Source: Streptomyces sp. NBC_01775 (GTDB taxonomy: Bacteria; Actinomycetota; Actinomycetes; Streptomycetales; Streptomycetaceae). From it: 64,000 nt of DNA. The stretch spans positions 8,990,001-9,054,000 of the forward strand of contig NZ_CP109104.1 in the NCBI RefSeq assembly GCF_035917675.1, written 5' to 3'. Positions 25,081 through 34,211 of the stretch are shown piece by piece. Numbering within the stretch: position 1 is the first letter of the stretch; every line of letters starts with the position of its first letter. The notes under the pieces were generated by a model. It made no database searches, had not been told where the DNA came from, and saw nothing but the letters and a program-made list of their open reading frames with translations. The position numbers and the translations under genes were made by a program.

Positions 25081-25764
25081 TCAGTCGTCGTCGCCGTCGT
25101 TGTCGTCCTGGTCGTCGTGGTCGATGTGCTGGCTCTGGACCTTGCCGTTGGCGGCGTCGATGGTGATGTCGTGGTTCTTGTGGTCCTTGCCGAGGACGTC
25201 GACCTCCCAGACGGTGGAGCCGTCGCGGTCGTTGTCGTCGAGGCTGTAGGCGGTGACGGTGCCGGGGACGGTCTTGAGGGCCTTGGCGGTGGCCTTGTCG
25301 TGGCCGGTCTTGTCGGCCTTGAGGTGGGCCTGGGTCTCGGCGGCGTCCTGGGCGGCGTCGTCGTCGCGGTCGGTGTGCTTGTTGAGGACCTTGCCGTTGC
25401 CGGCGTCGATGGTGATGTCGTGGTTCTTGTGGTCCTTGCCCAGGACGTCGACCTCCCAGATGAGGGAGCCGTTGCGGTCGGCGTTGTCGAGCTCGGCGGA
25501 GGTGGCGGTGCCGGGGGCGGCCTTGAGGGCCTTGGTGGTGGCCTCGGACTGGCTGATCTTGTCGGCCTTGACCTGGGCGCGGTCCTTGGCGGTGTCGTCG
25601 AGGTGGCGCTGGTTCTGGGGGAGCTGGACCGAGGAGTGCGGGGCGGGGGCGTCGTCGTCCGCGAAGGCGGTCGCGGCACCGGTGCTGCCGATCAGTGCGA
25701 CGGCGGCGGCTGTGGCGAGGACGGCGGCGCGGGGGGTGAGCGTGCGCTTGGCGGTGGCCTTCAT
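25081..25764 (-). CDS. Secreted PepSY-domain protein (two PepSY repeats)
   Basis: A 227-residue protein with a signal peptide (LTPRAAVLATAAAVALIGSTGAATAFA, cleavage near AFA-DDD). Two PepSY domains follow (about 66-130 and 146-212). Both contain EVDVLGKDHKNHDITIDA, an 18-residue block identical in both repeats and nearly identical in DNA, so the duplication is recent or kept by conversion. The C-terminus is an Asp-rich tail. PepSY proteins sit outside the membrane and are often controlled by two-component systems; TTCAGG repeats upstream fit this. Confidence 0.85.
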   Translation of the reverse strand: MKATAKRTLTPRAAVLATAAAVALIGSTGAATAFADDDAPAPHSSVQLPQNQRHLDDTAKDRAQVKADKISQSEATTKALKAAPGTATSAELDNADRNGSLIWEVDVLGKDHKNHDITIDAGNGKVLNKHTDRDDDAAQDAAETQAHLKADKTGHDKATAKALKTVPGTVTAYSLDDNDRDGSTVWEVDVLGKDHKNHDITIDAANGKVQSQHIDHDDQDDNDGDDD

Positions 25765-25855
25765 GGGGACGTTCCTCCGGGTGGTGTTGCGGCTTCCGTT
25801 CTGCCGGCGGGGGCCTGTCGTGCCCTTCCGACATGCACCACAGTGCGGAACGGAT

Positions 25856-25892
25856 CCTGAACACAGCCTGAAGTCCTGAAGCCCTCTTCAGG
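25856..25892 (-). promoter_or_regulatory. TTCAGG repeats upstream of the PepSY gene
   Basis: Read on the reverse strand, TTCAGG occurs at 25861-25856, 25872-25867 and 25880-25875, and an inverted copy lies at 25892-25887. The first two are 11 bases apart (one helical turn), as expected for an OmpR-type response regulator. They lie 92-128 bases upstream of the start codon. Confidence 0.55.
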
Positions 25893-25918
25893 TTCCGGCC
25901 CCGGGAACGGGCGAAGGA

Positions 25919-25949
25919 GCCGGGCCCGCCGGTCGGTGGCGGGCCCGGC
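25919..25949. terminator. Perfect 12-bp GC-rich hairpin
   Basis: GCCGGGCCCGCC and its complement flank a 7-base loop. It lies downstream of the LysR remnant (reverse strand) and upstream of the PepSY promoter, so it would insulate the two. Confidence 0.55.
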
Positions 25950-26038
25950 CCCCGGCCGGAGAGTGGCGAGCGCGGCCCTTTCGGGCCGATGAGTCGCGCC
26001 GTCCGTGCGAGGTGGCCAATTGGCGCCGCGAAGGCCGC

Positions 26039-26780
26039 CTATGGGTGATGTGGCAGGTGCCACGCGTGCTCTGGGGGAGGGGGAGGCGCTCGCCCGTACC
26101 GGCCGGCGCGTTGTGCTCCCGGGCGCGGATGCGCGGTGAGTGCCCCCGCCGCGTAGTGCTGCGGAGTCCAGCAGACGTGCAGTTGCAGGCTCAAGGTGGT
26201 CCGCTCGACGGTGTCGATCAGCAGGGGACAGCCGCCGAACCGGGGCAGGTCAGTGGTGATGCCGACGCCGAAATCGCCTACCGCGAGCGCCTCGCTCATC
26301 AGGGCGTTGCTGCTTTCCGTCACATGGGCGTAGGTCAGGTCGGCCTGGGACACCGCCTGGTCGAGGACGGCTCGCGCCGGGTGCTCCCGGGTCAGCAGCA
26401 GCAGGTGTTCGGTGACCAACTCGGCGATCGTGATGCTGCGCCGCCCGTGGGTGGCCCACCGGTGGGTGGGGGCGACGTAGGCGCGCAGGGGTACGTCCGT
26501 CAGTGGACGCCATGCCAGCGTCGGGTCGTCGGCCGGACCCGCGCCGAGACCGAGGTCGGCGTCATCGCTCACAGTGGCGCGGATCCGGTCCGCGGGTACC
26601 TCGCGCACCGAGACGAAGGGATCGTCGGGGCCCAGCGTCGCGACGAACGGCGCGACCACCTCGGTGATGGTGGTCTGGGCCGCGGCCACGACCACACGGG
26701 ACAGCCCGCCGCCTGCCATGTACTGTGCCGCGGCTTCGATCTGGTCGGCCCGGCTGACCCGGCTCCCGGCGACCAGTGTT
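26039..26780 (-). pseudogene. LysR-type regulator lacking its DNA-binding domain
   Basis: The frame encodes a LysR substrate-binding domain: GLSRVVVAAAQTTITEVVAPFV, then ITIAELVTEHLLLLTREHPAR, then LMSEALAVGDFGVGITTDLP. The winged helix that should precede it is absent. Upstream sequence in this frame is Arg/Pro-rich and unlike the family; scraps in other frames (for example [20 protein letters not shown] near 26940) look like a different broken gene. So the gene is 5'-truncated and probably inactive. It faces the amidase pseudogene, suggesting a once-functional regulator/amidase pair. Confidence 0.7.
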
Positions 26781-27069
26781 GATCGTGCCCGTCGTACAGC
26801 GGCGCCGGCCCTGGCCGGCGAGGTGCGCGAGGCGTTTCGCGAACGCGTCTTCCGCGGCCTGGGTCGAGACATCCTCCCCGGCCGGCGGGATCCTGCCGGC
26901 GCCGCTGGGCCACGAAGGCGAAGAACGCGGCGTGTTCGGCGGAGCCGACCATCGTCGTGCCGAAGTCGCAGGCGACGGCATTGAGGGCCGTCTCCGACCT
27001 GCGGGACGCTGGTGCTGATCACATCATCGGTGAGGAGTGCGTCGAGGACTTCGCGCGCGGATGCGTCGA

Positions 27070-28015
27070 GCGATTCGGATGCGTCCGACAGGATGCGAAG
27101 CGGCCATCGCAAGCGGGCTCTCGCCTCTCGGCATCGGGAGCGATGTCGCCATCTCCGTGCGCGGGCCCGCCGCCGACACCGGGATCGCCTCGATCAAGTC
27201 CGCCCCATGGCAGGGTGCCGATGACCGGCCACTTCCCTGCGTACCGCGCCGTTGGTGGCACGCCGGCCCCATGGTCCGCAGCGTGCGCGACCTGCGCCTG
27301 GCGCTGTCCCTCATGGAAGGAGCCGACGGCTTTGACCCCTACACCGTGGTACCGCCCGCCGCGCAGCCCACCCGCGGCGCGGGGCGGCTGCGGATCGGCT
27401 GGACCACCGGGGCATTCGGCACCGTCGACCAGGAGGTCGCCGCCACGGTCGCCGCGGCGGCCACGACTCTGGCCGACCTCGGGCACGATGTCCAAGAGAG
27501 TGACTTTCCATGGCTCTCCGACCGGGACTGCACGCTGCTGTCGGCGACACTGTTCCCCGCCCGAGGTACGGCCTGCCCTGCGCGCCGCCACCTCCGGCCG
27601 CGAGACGGAGGTGCATCCGGTCATCACGGCAGCCCTGGAGTCCGCCGAGACCACGGTGGCTGACTACGTCGCCGCCGAACACGAAGTGGAGCGATTGCGC
27701 GCGCGATGCGCCGGGTGGTTCGCGGACCACGACATCCTGCTGTGCCCCGTGACACCCTTCCCCGCACCACCCCACGGCCTCAGCCGACTCGAGGTGAACG
27801 GCGTAACCCTGCCCGCGCGCGCGGTGATGCGTGCGACCGTGCCGTTCAACCTGACCGGCCTGCCCGCCCTCGCCCTCCCCTTCGGTGCCACGAGTGACGG
27901 CCTGCCCCTCGGCGTGCAGTTGGTGAGCCGCTGGTGGACCGACTCCCTCCTCCTCGACCTCGCGGAACGGCTGGAAGAGGTCAGCCCCGTCCGTGGCCGC
28001 CGGCCCGTCTTCTGA
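27070..28015 (+). pseudogene. Amidase-signature enzyme, truncated with several frameshifts
   Basis: Pieces of one amidase are split among frames. [20 protein letters not shown] (about 27100) corresponds to the amidase signature but lacks the GGSSGG start. [19 protein letters not shown] (about 27205) is in another frame. [27 protein letters not shown] (27260) returns to the first frame, and from about 27560 the C-terminal third ending [26 protein letters not shown] is again shifted. At least three frameshifts and a missing N-terminus make it a pseudogene. Confidence 0.8.
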
Positions 28016-28650
28016 CCACCGTCAGGTGACAGCGGGCACCCACCCCCTCAACTGCGGCCGGATGACTCTGACCTTCACCGGCCTTGGGCGGCACCGCGCT
28101 GTTGCCGGTGTTGGCGGCGGTAGAAGAGCCGGGCGGCCGGTGAAACTGCGCCCGTCGGCAGAAAGACGTGCATTCCAGGGTGGGGAGCGGGGAGATGGTG
28201 GGAAACTGCCCGTTGCACGTCGGCCGCGTGAACGTCGTCCACGGAGATGGTGCAGATGAGCAGGAGCCCTCAGAACAGGGCTGATCCGGCGGGAGGCGGC
28301 GCGGTCCTGCCCTCTGCACCAGGCCTGGTACTGGCCTTGATGCTTGCTCTGTTGTGGGGGCCGGCCCCGCCGCCGCATCGGCGCCGCGCGGCCCGTCCGA
28401 ACCGCAACCCGGCTTGGGGCAGATGAGGGCCGCCGAGGACTTCGCCGGGAAGCACGGGGCGGTCACCAGGAGCGATGTCCCTGGTCGACCATCCGGGCGG
28501 GCACCAACTTGAGCGGCTCATCCGGTGCGTAGGGCGGAAATCCGATGGAACCACCGCGCCGGCCGACAGCGACGGCAAGTCCTACGAGGGCGGAACCGAC
28601 GACTTCCGGGCGCACAACAACCGGGGTGCTGCGAGAGGAAGGGGTAGCCG
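28016..28650. other. Gene-poor stretch with a possible decayed secreted-protein gene
   Basis: From the ATG at 28256 a signal-peptide-like LPSAPGLVLALMLALLWGPAP is followed by a stop. A shifted frame continues GLGQMRAAEDFAGKHGAV, and a third frame near 28560-28630 reads SDGKSYEGGTDDFRAHNN. This could be one small secreted-protein gene broken by frameshifts. Nothing else is seen. Confidence 0.3.
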
Positions 28651-29049
28651 ATGATGTGGAAGGTCGGAGCGGGGGCGCTGTTCCTGTTCTGCTATGTCGA
28701 TGTCCTTGCGGTTCTCGCAATCGGAGACTGGATTTCGAGTGTCCGTCTCCCTCTGCTCTACGGCGGCCCAATCGCTTTCGTCGCCGGGCTCTTCGCCCCC
28801 GCTGTGCACGACGCCTACCTGCGGATCGAGAAGCGCAACGCGGGCCAATAGGTACTTCCCGAATCCCCGCGAGGTGGTGTGCACCCCGCCGTGGCAGAAG
28901 TGCGCACCACCAGGCAGGGCGCACTGCTCCCCGATCGCGGTGAGCACAGCCGGGCCGGCGGCCGGGTGCTGGTGGACGAGGTAGGCCGCGAGGACACAGC
29001 CCAGCAGGACGGTGAGCAGGAGGGCCAGGACGTCGAATCTGATGTGCAT
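28582..29049 (-). CDS. Uncertain small protein with N-terminal TM helix
   Basis: The start MHIRFDVLALLLTVLLGCVLAAYLVHQHPAAGP looks like a real membrane anchor, with GGAGAG upstream. After residue ~60 the frame runs opposite the better-supported small membrane gene at 28651-28851 and loses coding character. Either it is short and now frameshifted, or only the first half was ever real. Confidence 0.25.
   Translation of the reverse strand: MHIRFDVLALLLTVLLGCVLAAYLVHQHPAAGPAVLTAIGEQCALPGGAHFCHGGVHTTSRGFGKYLLARVALLDPQVGVVHSGGEEPGDESDWAAVEQRETDTRNPVSDCENRKDIDIAEQEQRPRSDLPHHRLPLPLAAPRLLCARKSSVPPS
28651..28851 (+). CDS. Small membrane protein
   Basis: A 66-residue protein with AAGGGG upstream of the ATG. 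Two hydrophobic segments (AGALFLFCYVDVLAVLAIGDWI and LLYGGPIAFVAGLFAPAV) are followed by a charged tail DAYLRIEKRNAGQ. It has no known family. Codon usage and topology look genuine. Confidence 0.6.
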   Translation: MMWKVGAGALFLFCYVDVLAVLAIGDWISSVRLPLLYGGPIAFVAGLFAPAVHDAYLRIEKRNAGQ

Positions 29050-30370
29050 GAGGTGAACTCTCCACACGGTGAAGGTGGTTGATGGGGCGTGGTTTCCGGA
29101 AGCCGTGAGAAGAGTGGGGGAGCGCGGGGTTAGCGGCGCAACTCTCGCGAAAATCCGCTCGCCCTCCTGAATACCGCTGGTCAGACAGCCTGATGCCGCT
29201 TTTCACGAGAACTTGCCCGCACGGGGTGCGAGAAGTTACGGCCCTCGGCGTGGTCGAGACGGCAGGGGCAGGACGACGGGCTGGCCGCGGGGCGCCGGCA
29301 GTGCCCGGCCGGGTCGGAGCACGTCGCACATCCGCGCCGCGTCCAACGCCGTCAGCACCTCCGAGGCGTCCTGGACGATGACCAGGCGTCGGCTTCCGTC
29401 CGCCGCGGGCTTGCCGGCAGTCCCGCCGGTGTACGTACTACTGGGGCGCCTCATCCCACGCCCCACGTCCACACGGCCGGCCTGGCGGGCGGCGACCTCG
29501 CCCTCAGTCGGGACGGCGCTGTAGTTCGGGCCGTCGAGCGGCGTGATGTCGGCAGCAGCGACGGTGATGCCCAGCCCAGTTCGTAGCCGGCACCGAGCAG
29601 CACAGCGCCGTACACGCGTCCGGATCCGTCCCCCACGGCGCGTCCGCGCCGGGTCCATCCCGCACGGCGCACATGCCAGGACCGTGCCTGTGCTCCACAT
29701 TCCGATTCAAGGTCTGCTGCAGGTTCTTCCCAATCCCACTTCGGCACGGTGAGAACACGCCGTCCAGGCGGAACGAAGGGGGAGGGTATGAGCACCTTGA
29801 GCGGACAGCCACGGGCCAGGAGACCAGGTGAGATCTCCCCGGTGCAGCCCTCGGCGCTCCAGGAGAGGCCGCTTGCGGGGACCACGGTGCCGTCGTGGTG
29901 CAGCTCGGCGAGGACAACCCTCCAGTCGAGCAGCCGCGGCCGGCGCGATCACCGGACAGCGCCAGGTCCGGTCCAGACAGCTCCGAGCACCCGGGGCTTG
30001 GCCCGTCGGCTTGCATACCTCCACCCGCGGCCTGGCAAGGCCGGTGACCGGACTCCTCACTCTCATCTGACGCGTGAGTTGTCCCGGACAGGAGCTGAGC
30101 AAGGCCGGGACAAACTTGTGAGCAGCTCGGACGACGGCGTGCTGTCCGGGACAGCCCCACGTCATTGCGCAGGTCGAACACGTGCCAGGACGCTGTGTTC
30201 CGACCCGGGGCCCGAATGGCCGCCGGCTTCCCGAAGCCAGGCGCGGTCCCGGCGCGTCACCCTGCACCGGCGTTCGCACCGGCAGCCTCCGGCAGCCGTT
30301 GATCGGCCTGCCGGCGCACAGCCACGCACAGCCACGCACAGCCACTCTCACTCTGTATGAGGAGGAAGTA
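29050..30370. other. Region without a confident gene
   Basis: On the reverse strand between 29240 and 29885 three frames carry short protein-like pieces that could be joined by frameshifts (VGDGSGRVYGAVLLGAGYELG; ITVAAADITPLDGPNYSAV; RRLVIVQDASEVLTALDAARM). I cannot name a family. The rest, up to the secreted-protein gene at 30371, shows nothing beyond a short tandem repeat at 30316-30345. Confidence 0.35.
30316..30345. repeat. Three tandem copies of a 10-base unit
   Basis: GCACAGCCAC is repeated three times without change, ending 25 bases before the secreted-protein start at 30371. It lies in the presumed leader or promoter of that gene. Confidence 0.6.
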
Positions 30371-30895
30371 ATGGGCAGCAGATGCCTTCCGCCGCTCCTT
30401 GCCGCGCTCATAGCGCTCGGGGTGGGCGGGACCACGGCGCTTCCGGCCGCCGCCGCCTCACCCGCCGCGGTGACGAAGACGCCATGCAAGGCCGAACACC
30501 TCAAGCGTTACCCGGGGGACTCAACCCCTCCCCACTGGCGGTATGGCGAGCTTGACTACAGCGTCACCGCCTGCCTGTCACAAGACCCCGCCGACTGGTC
30601 AACGGTGGCGAAGTGGGAGACGAACAAGGTCGGTCAGTCCAACGGGATCTTCATCGACTCGGCCAAGGTGCAGGCCCTGCAGACGGACGAGGACGCGCAG
30701 ACCAAGTCCGCGACCTATGACGGCGACTTCGTGGTGAAGACCTGCATCCCGTTCGTGGAGTGGCCCTGCGGCCGGACGTACCGGGAGCACCTCTTCTTCA
30801 CCGTGACGGTCACCAAGGCCACGGGGGCCGTGCAGATAAACCGGGTCTCTCACTCGATGCTGCCGCCCGGCCTCTCCCTGCACAGCACGCCGTAG
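30371..30895 (+). CDS. Secreted protein, first of a tandem paralogous pair
   Basis: A 174-residue protein with GGAGGAAG just upstream. The signal peptide is LPPLLAALIALGVGGTTALPAAAA. The mature part has four Cys and the pattern C-x-E-H-x4-YPGD, then DYSVTACLSQDPADW, then KTCIPFVEWPCGRTYREHLFFTVTVTK-TGAV and a final PPG. The same pattern recurs in the next gene (30930-31451), so they are paralogues. No family is recognised. The even Cys count suggests a disulfide-stabilised extracellular domain. Confidence 0.75.
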   Translation: MGSRCLPPLLAALIALGVGGTTALPAAAASPAAVTKTPCKAEHLKRYPGDSTPPHWRYGELDYSVTACLSQDPADWSTVAKWETNKVGQSNGIFIDSAKVQALQTDEDAQTKSATYDGDFVVKTCIPFVEWPCGRTYREHLFFTVTVTKATGAVQINRVSHSMLPPGLSLHSTP

Positions 30896-30929
30896 CACCG
30901 TCCTCGCCCCAGCCACAGAAAGGACGCTC

Positions 30930-31451
30930 ATGAGAACCATCCGATTGGCCACCTTGGGTGCGGCCTTGTGCGCCCTGCTTGCCGCCGGGACCGCCACCAG
31001 CCAGGCATCGGCATCCACGACGGGAGCGGCGGCTCCACGTTGTGAGCGCGAACAGGTCACGTGGTACCCGGGATCACTCGTCGGACGTTACCGGATCGCG
31101 CAGTGGGACATGAATGTCCTGGTCTGCCCCGACAAGGCGCCGGAGGACTGGAAGACCAACTCCGACGTCGAGATCAACGCCACCGGGAGCAACCTCGGCG
31201 TCACCCTCAAGCAGAACTCGCTGACCACCACCGAGACCGGTGAGAACCAGTGGAACCGCTACGCCCGCTATGAGGGGCATCTCCAGACCCGGTCGTGTTT
31301 GCCGAAGGTGGGGTGGCCGTGCGACGAGTCGGAGAACTGGAAAGCGTGGTTCACCATCACCGTTGACAAGCGCACCGGAGAGGTCAACACCCATCTGCAA
31401 GGCGCCCGGACACCACCCGGCGCCACCTGGGCACTGTTCCGCACACCGTGA
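30930..31451 (+). CDS. Secreted protein, second of a tandem paralogous pair
   Basis: A 173-residue protein with AAGGA upstream. The signal peptide is IRLATLGAALCALLAAGTATSQASA. The mature protein shares with its upstream neighbour: C-x-REQVTWYPG, then DMNVLVCPDKAPEDW, a Y-x-GHLQTRSCLPKVGWPC block, then FTITVDKRTGEV and TPPGATW. Overall identity appears moderate, so the duplication is old. The genes are 34 bases apart and probably co-transcribed. Confidence 0.75.
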   Translation: MRTIRLATLGAALCALLAAGTATSQASASTTGAAAPRCEREQVTWYPGSLVGRYRIAQWDMNVLVCPDKAPEDWKTNSDVEINATGSNLGVTLKQNSLTTTETGENQWNRYARYEGHLQTRSCLPKVGWPCDESENWKAWFTITVDKRTGEVNTHLQGARTPPGATWALFRTP

Positions 31452-31467
31452 ACTGGGCCGACGGTGC

Positions 31468-31780
31468 ATGGCCGGCGCGACCGCGGCCCCGCAGCACGAC
31501 CAAGTGCGGGCGGCCGGCATCGACTGCCCGAACGGATACGTCTGCATCTGCCCAGAGGCCAACTTCGGCGGGCAGCCGTGGGCGCAGCGGGCTGACGGCA
31601 GCGTCAAGGACCTTCCCTCCGCGATCCGGGACCGCGGCAGCTCCATCCGCAACATCAGCGAACGAACCGCCCGCGTCTACGAGAAGAGGAATTTCGCGGG
31701 CCGGTGTGTCTCACCCGCAGCGGCGGCTCTGTCCACGACCTGCGCGGCTACCACCTCAACGACCGGACTCACTCAGGATC
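31468..31780 (+). pseudogene. Peptidase-inhibitor I36-like protein, frameshifted, no signal peptide
   Basis: IDCPNGYVCICPEANFGGQPW and SIRNISERTARVYEKRNFAGRC resemble the crystallin-like inhibitor family I36 (CxxGxVCxxxxxNFxG; SxxN). At about 31705 the family pattern continues in the next frame (LTRSGGSVHDLRGYHLNDR), indicating a one-base indel. No signal peptide is present, although the family is secreted. Likely inactive. Confidence 0.65.
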
Positions 31781-32059
31781 AACCGCAACGACCGCGGCTG
31801 ACCCCGAGGGGCAGGCCGCCGCGAGCGGTCTCCCCCTCGGGGTCGTCCGGTTCCCCTTCGAGTACCGTACTGCCGCGAGGTTGCGACCGCCCGGCGGGCC
31901 CGACAAGTGCACGGACACCCCCGCTGGACCTCCTTCCGGACCCGACGACGACAGCCACCCTGCGCTCGCGAAGCACGCCGACACCCATGTCGTCATCGGC
32001 TGTAACCGTGGGAGACGCAGGTGCCGGCACAACACCCCCTTCGCGGCGCAGTGCCCCAG

Positions 32060-32188
32060 CAGAACACCGATGCCCGCGCGTTCTACCAGCTCCACGGCTT
32101 CACGGTCCTCGACACCAGCGACGGTCACCGGAACATGGAGCGCCTGCCCGACATGACCCTGCGCTGGACACCGGACGGTGCACGGTGA
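32060..32188 (+). pseudogene. C-terminal scrap of a GNAT acetyltransferase
   Basis: The frame reads NTDARAFYQLHGFTVLDTSDG then NMERLPDMTLRW and a stop. This is the A-R-x-F-Y-x-x-x-G-F motif and final strand of GNAT enzymes. The acetyl-CoA loop and everything upstream is missing. Confidence 0.6.
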
Positions 32189-32269
32189 ACCGCGTCCCGG
32201 CAGGCCGGAGACTCCACTGGTCCGGTGCTGGGCCGGGTCCGCGACCACGGTCTTCGTTGGTGTTGGGTG

Positions 32270-33010
32270 TCAGAGCTGAGTGCCACCGCCGTCCACGGCG
32301 AGTTCGGTGCCGGTGGTGTAGGTGGCGTCAAACGCGAGAAAGAGCGCAGCCTTGGTCACTTCGGACGGGGTCCCCAGTCGCAGCATGGGGATCTGCGCGA
32401 CAAGCTCCTTCGTCTCCTCGGCCGGCTGCCGGAGCATTGACTTGTCCATGATCCTGGTGTCGATCGGGCCGGGGCTGACCGCGTTGACACGAATTTTTCG
32501 CGGGAGAAGTTCACGGGCCAGGCTGCGGGTCATCGAGCGTAGTGCCGCCTTGCTGGCCGCGTACGCGCTGAGCATCGGCAGGCCCAGCACGTTGACGGCC
32601 GAGGTCGTGAGCACCACCCCGCTGCCCTCTGCCAGCAGCGGAGCGAGCTTCTGCACGGTGAAGTACGGTCCCTTGGCGTTAGTGGTCAGCAGTTGGTCGT
32701 ACAACTCCTCACTCGTTGCCTCGAACGGTGCGGAGCCGGTGACACCGGCATTGGCGAACAGGGCGTCGACCGTGCCGAACTCGGCCTTTATCCGGTCGGC
32801 CAGCGCATCGATGTGAGGCAGTGACGCCGCGTCGCTGCGGACCGCGATCGCGTTCTCGCCGAGTTGGCCACGGGCGGCACTCAGCTTGTCCTGGTCGCGC
32901 CCGGTGATCAGGACGCGCGCGCCTTCGTCCACGAGTGACCGGGCGGTGGCCAGGCCCAAGCCACTGCTGCCTCCTGTGATGACGACCTTCTTGCCTTCAT
33001 ATCTGTCCAT
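32270..33010 (-). CDS. SDR-family NAD(P)-dependent oxidoreductase
   Basis: A 246-residue classical short-chain dehydrogenase. The cofactor motif is TGGSSGLG (residues 12-19), NAG occurs at about 90, the catalytic Ser is in TTSAVNV, and YAASK holds the Tyr and Lys. The C-terminal DGGGTQL is standard. It follows, in the same direction, a medium-chain oxidoreductase gene whose promoter carries TetR-type operators, so all may respond to one electrophile or drug signal. The substrate is unknown. Confidence 0.88.
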   Translation of the reverse strand: MDRYEGKKVVITGGSSGLGLATARSLVDEGARVLITGRDQDKLSAARGQLGENAIAVRSDAASLPHIDALADRIKAEFGTVDALFANAGVTGSAPFEATSEELYDQLLTTNAKGPYFTVQKLAPLLAEGSGVVLTTSAVNVLGLPMLSAYAASKAALRSMTRSLARELLPRKIRVNAVSPGPIDTRIMDKSMLRQPAEETKELVAQIPMLRLGTPSEVTKAALFLAFDATYTTGTELAVDGGGTQL

Positions 33011-33182
33011 GTCGAATATCTCCTGTCTGTGGAATAGCGTGATGGTTCTCGCCCCGGCGGGCCGCCCTTGGCCGGACGGCGTCGAGTGCGACGTGCGAGC
33101 ACGGCGCCGGCAGGTCCCGCCGAAGAGGGCGGCGAACGTGTTGCGGGCACTCGCTCCCGGCGGGTGGAGCGTGGCGTGGTGT

Positions 33183-34127
33183 TCAGTGAAGACCTGGCCG
33201 CAGCCTGATCACGACCTTGCCGTGGACGTGACGTCCGGCTTGCAGTGTCACGGCATCGCGGATCTGCCCGATCGGGAAGGTCGCGGCGATCGGTACGGTG
33301 ATTGCGCCGGCGAGGATCGCGTCGCTGATCCGCTCCATGGCGTCCAGGCTCGCGTCGAAACCACCGGTCGCGCGAACGCCGCCGGGAGGATTGGGCCCCG
33401 CGGCGATCGTGGAGATCCGCTCGGGCGGCACGCCGAGCGCGAGCGCGGCCTCGGCCGTTTCGATGCCGAACAGGTCGGTTGCCGCGGTCACGCCCTCCGG
33501 AGCCAGGGTCCGTACCCGGTCTGCCAGTCCGGGGCCGTAGGCCACGGGCTCGGCACCGAACTGGCGCAGGAACTCGAACGTGCCCTGCGCGGCGGTCCCG
33601 ATCACTCTGGCGCCGGCGAGCTTCGCGAGCTGTATGGCGAACACGCCCACGCCGCCCGCGGCGCCGCCGACCAGGACGGTGTCGCCGGATCGCAGGTCGA
33701 TCGCGGCCAACGCGGCGGCGGCGGTCATGCCGGCTACCGGAAGCGTGGCCGCCACCTCGTCGCTGATGCCCTCCGGCGTGCGCCAGAGCGGCTCGGTCGC
33801 CTCGGTGGGCGTCTTGACCACCACGAAATCGGCAGCGGCCCTGCCCTGCGCGCCGCCGTAGACACGGTCACCTACAGCGAAACCCGTGGCGTGGGCGCCG
33901 ACCTCGTCGATGATCCCGGCAAAGTCGTACCCGAAGCCGGACGGCAGGCTGATGCCGAACCGGGCCGCGACCTCGGGCTGCGAGGCAATGCCCCAGTCCA
34001 TGGGATTCAGACCGGCGGCCGTGACATGGACGCGGACCTCGCCCGGCCCGGCATGGGGTTCCGGAACCTCCCGCAGCTCCAGTACTTCGGGATCACCGAA
34101 TGTCTCGTAGACAACAGCCCGGCTCAT
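33183..34127 (-). CDS. NADP-dependent alcohol dehydrogenase/quinone oxidoreductase (zinc-independent MDR)
   Basis: A 314-residue medium-chain oxidoreductase. The start MSRAVVYETFGDPEVLELREVPEPHAGPGEV is typical. AAGLNPMDWGI and GYDFAGIIDEVGAHATGF are the substrate-domain motifs, and VLVGGAAGGVGVFAIQLAKLAGA is the Rossmann motif. There is no zinc-binding Cys/His set, so it belongs to the quinone oxidoreductase side. It is divergent from a TetR gene, with paired operators between them. Confidence 0.87.
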   Translation of the reverse strand: MSRAVVYETFGDPEVLELREVPEPHAGPGEVRVHVTAAGLNPMDWGIASQPEVAARFGISLPSGFGYDFAGIIDEVGAHATGFAVGDRVYGGAQGRAAADFVVVKTPTEATEPLWRTPEGISDEVAATLPVAGMTAAAALAAIDLRSGDTVLVGGAAGGVGVFAIQLAKLAGARVIGTAAQGTFEFLRQFGAEPVAYGPGLADRVRTLAPEGVTAATDLFGIETAEAALALGVPPERISTIAAGPNPPGGVRATGGFDASLDAMERISDAILAGAITVPIAATFPIGQIRDAVTLQAGRHVHGKVVIRLRPGLH

Positions 34128-34150
34128 GAGTACCTCCAGCAGACGAAGTG

Positions 34151-34199
34151 ACGGGACTTGGTCCCATCACCGTACATGAGTGACGGCACCAAGTCCCGT
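34151..34199. promoter_or_regulatory. Paired operators between the oxidoreductase and TetR genes
   Basis: ACGGGACTTGGT at 34151-34162 and ACCAAGTCCCGT at 34188-34199 are exact inverted repeats. Each also lies in a local palindrome: GGGACTTGGTCCC (34153-34165) is 5-3-5, and the right copy has one mismatch. Two TetR dimers could bind here and silence both promoters. Confidence 0.7.
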
Positions 34200-34211
34200 A
34201 AGATGTCCCCC

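Noticed and set aside
24837..25860. Thr/Pro/Arg-rich and Val-rich open frames across the PepSY gene
   Set aside because: They are shadows of the repetitive PepSY coding sequence.
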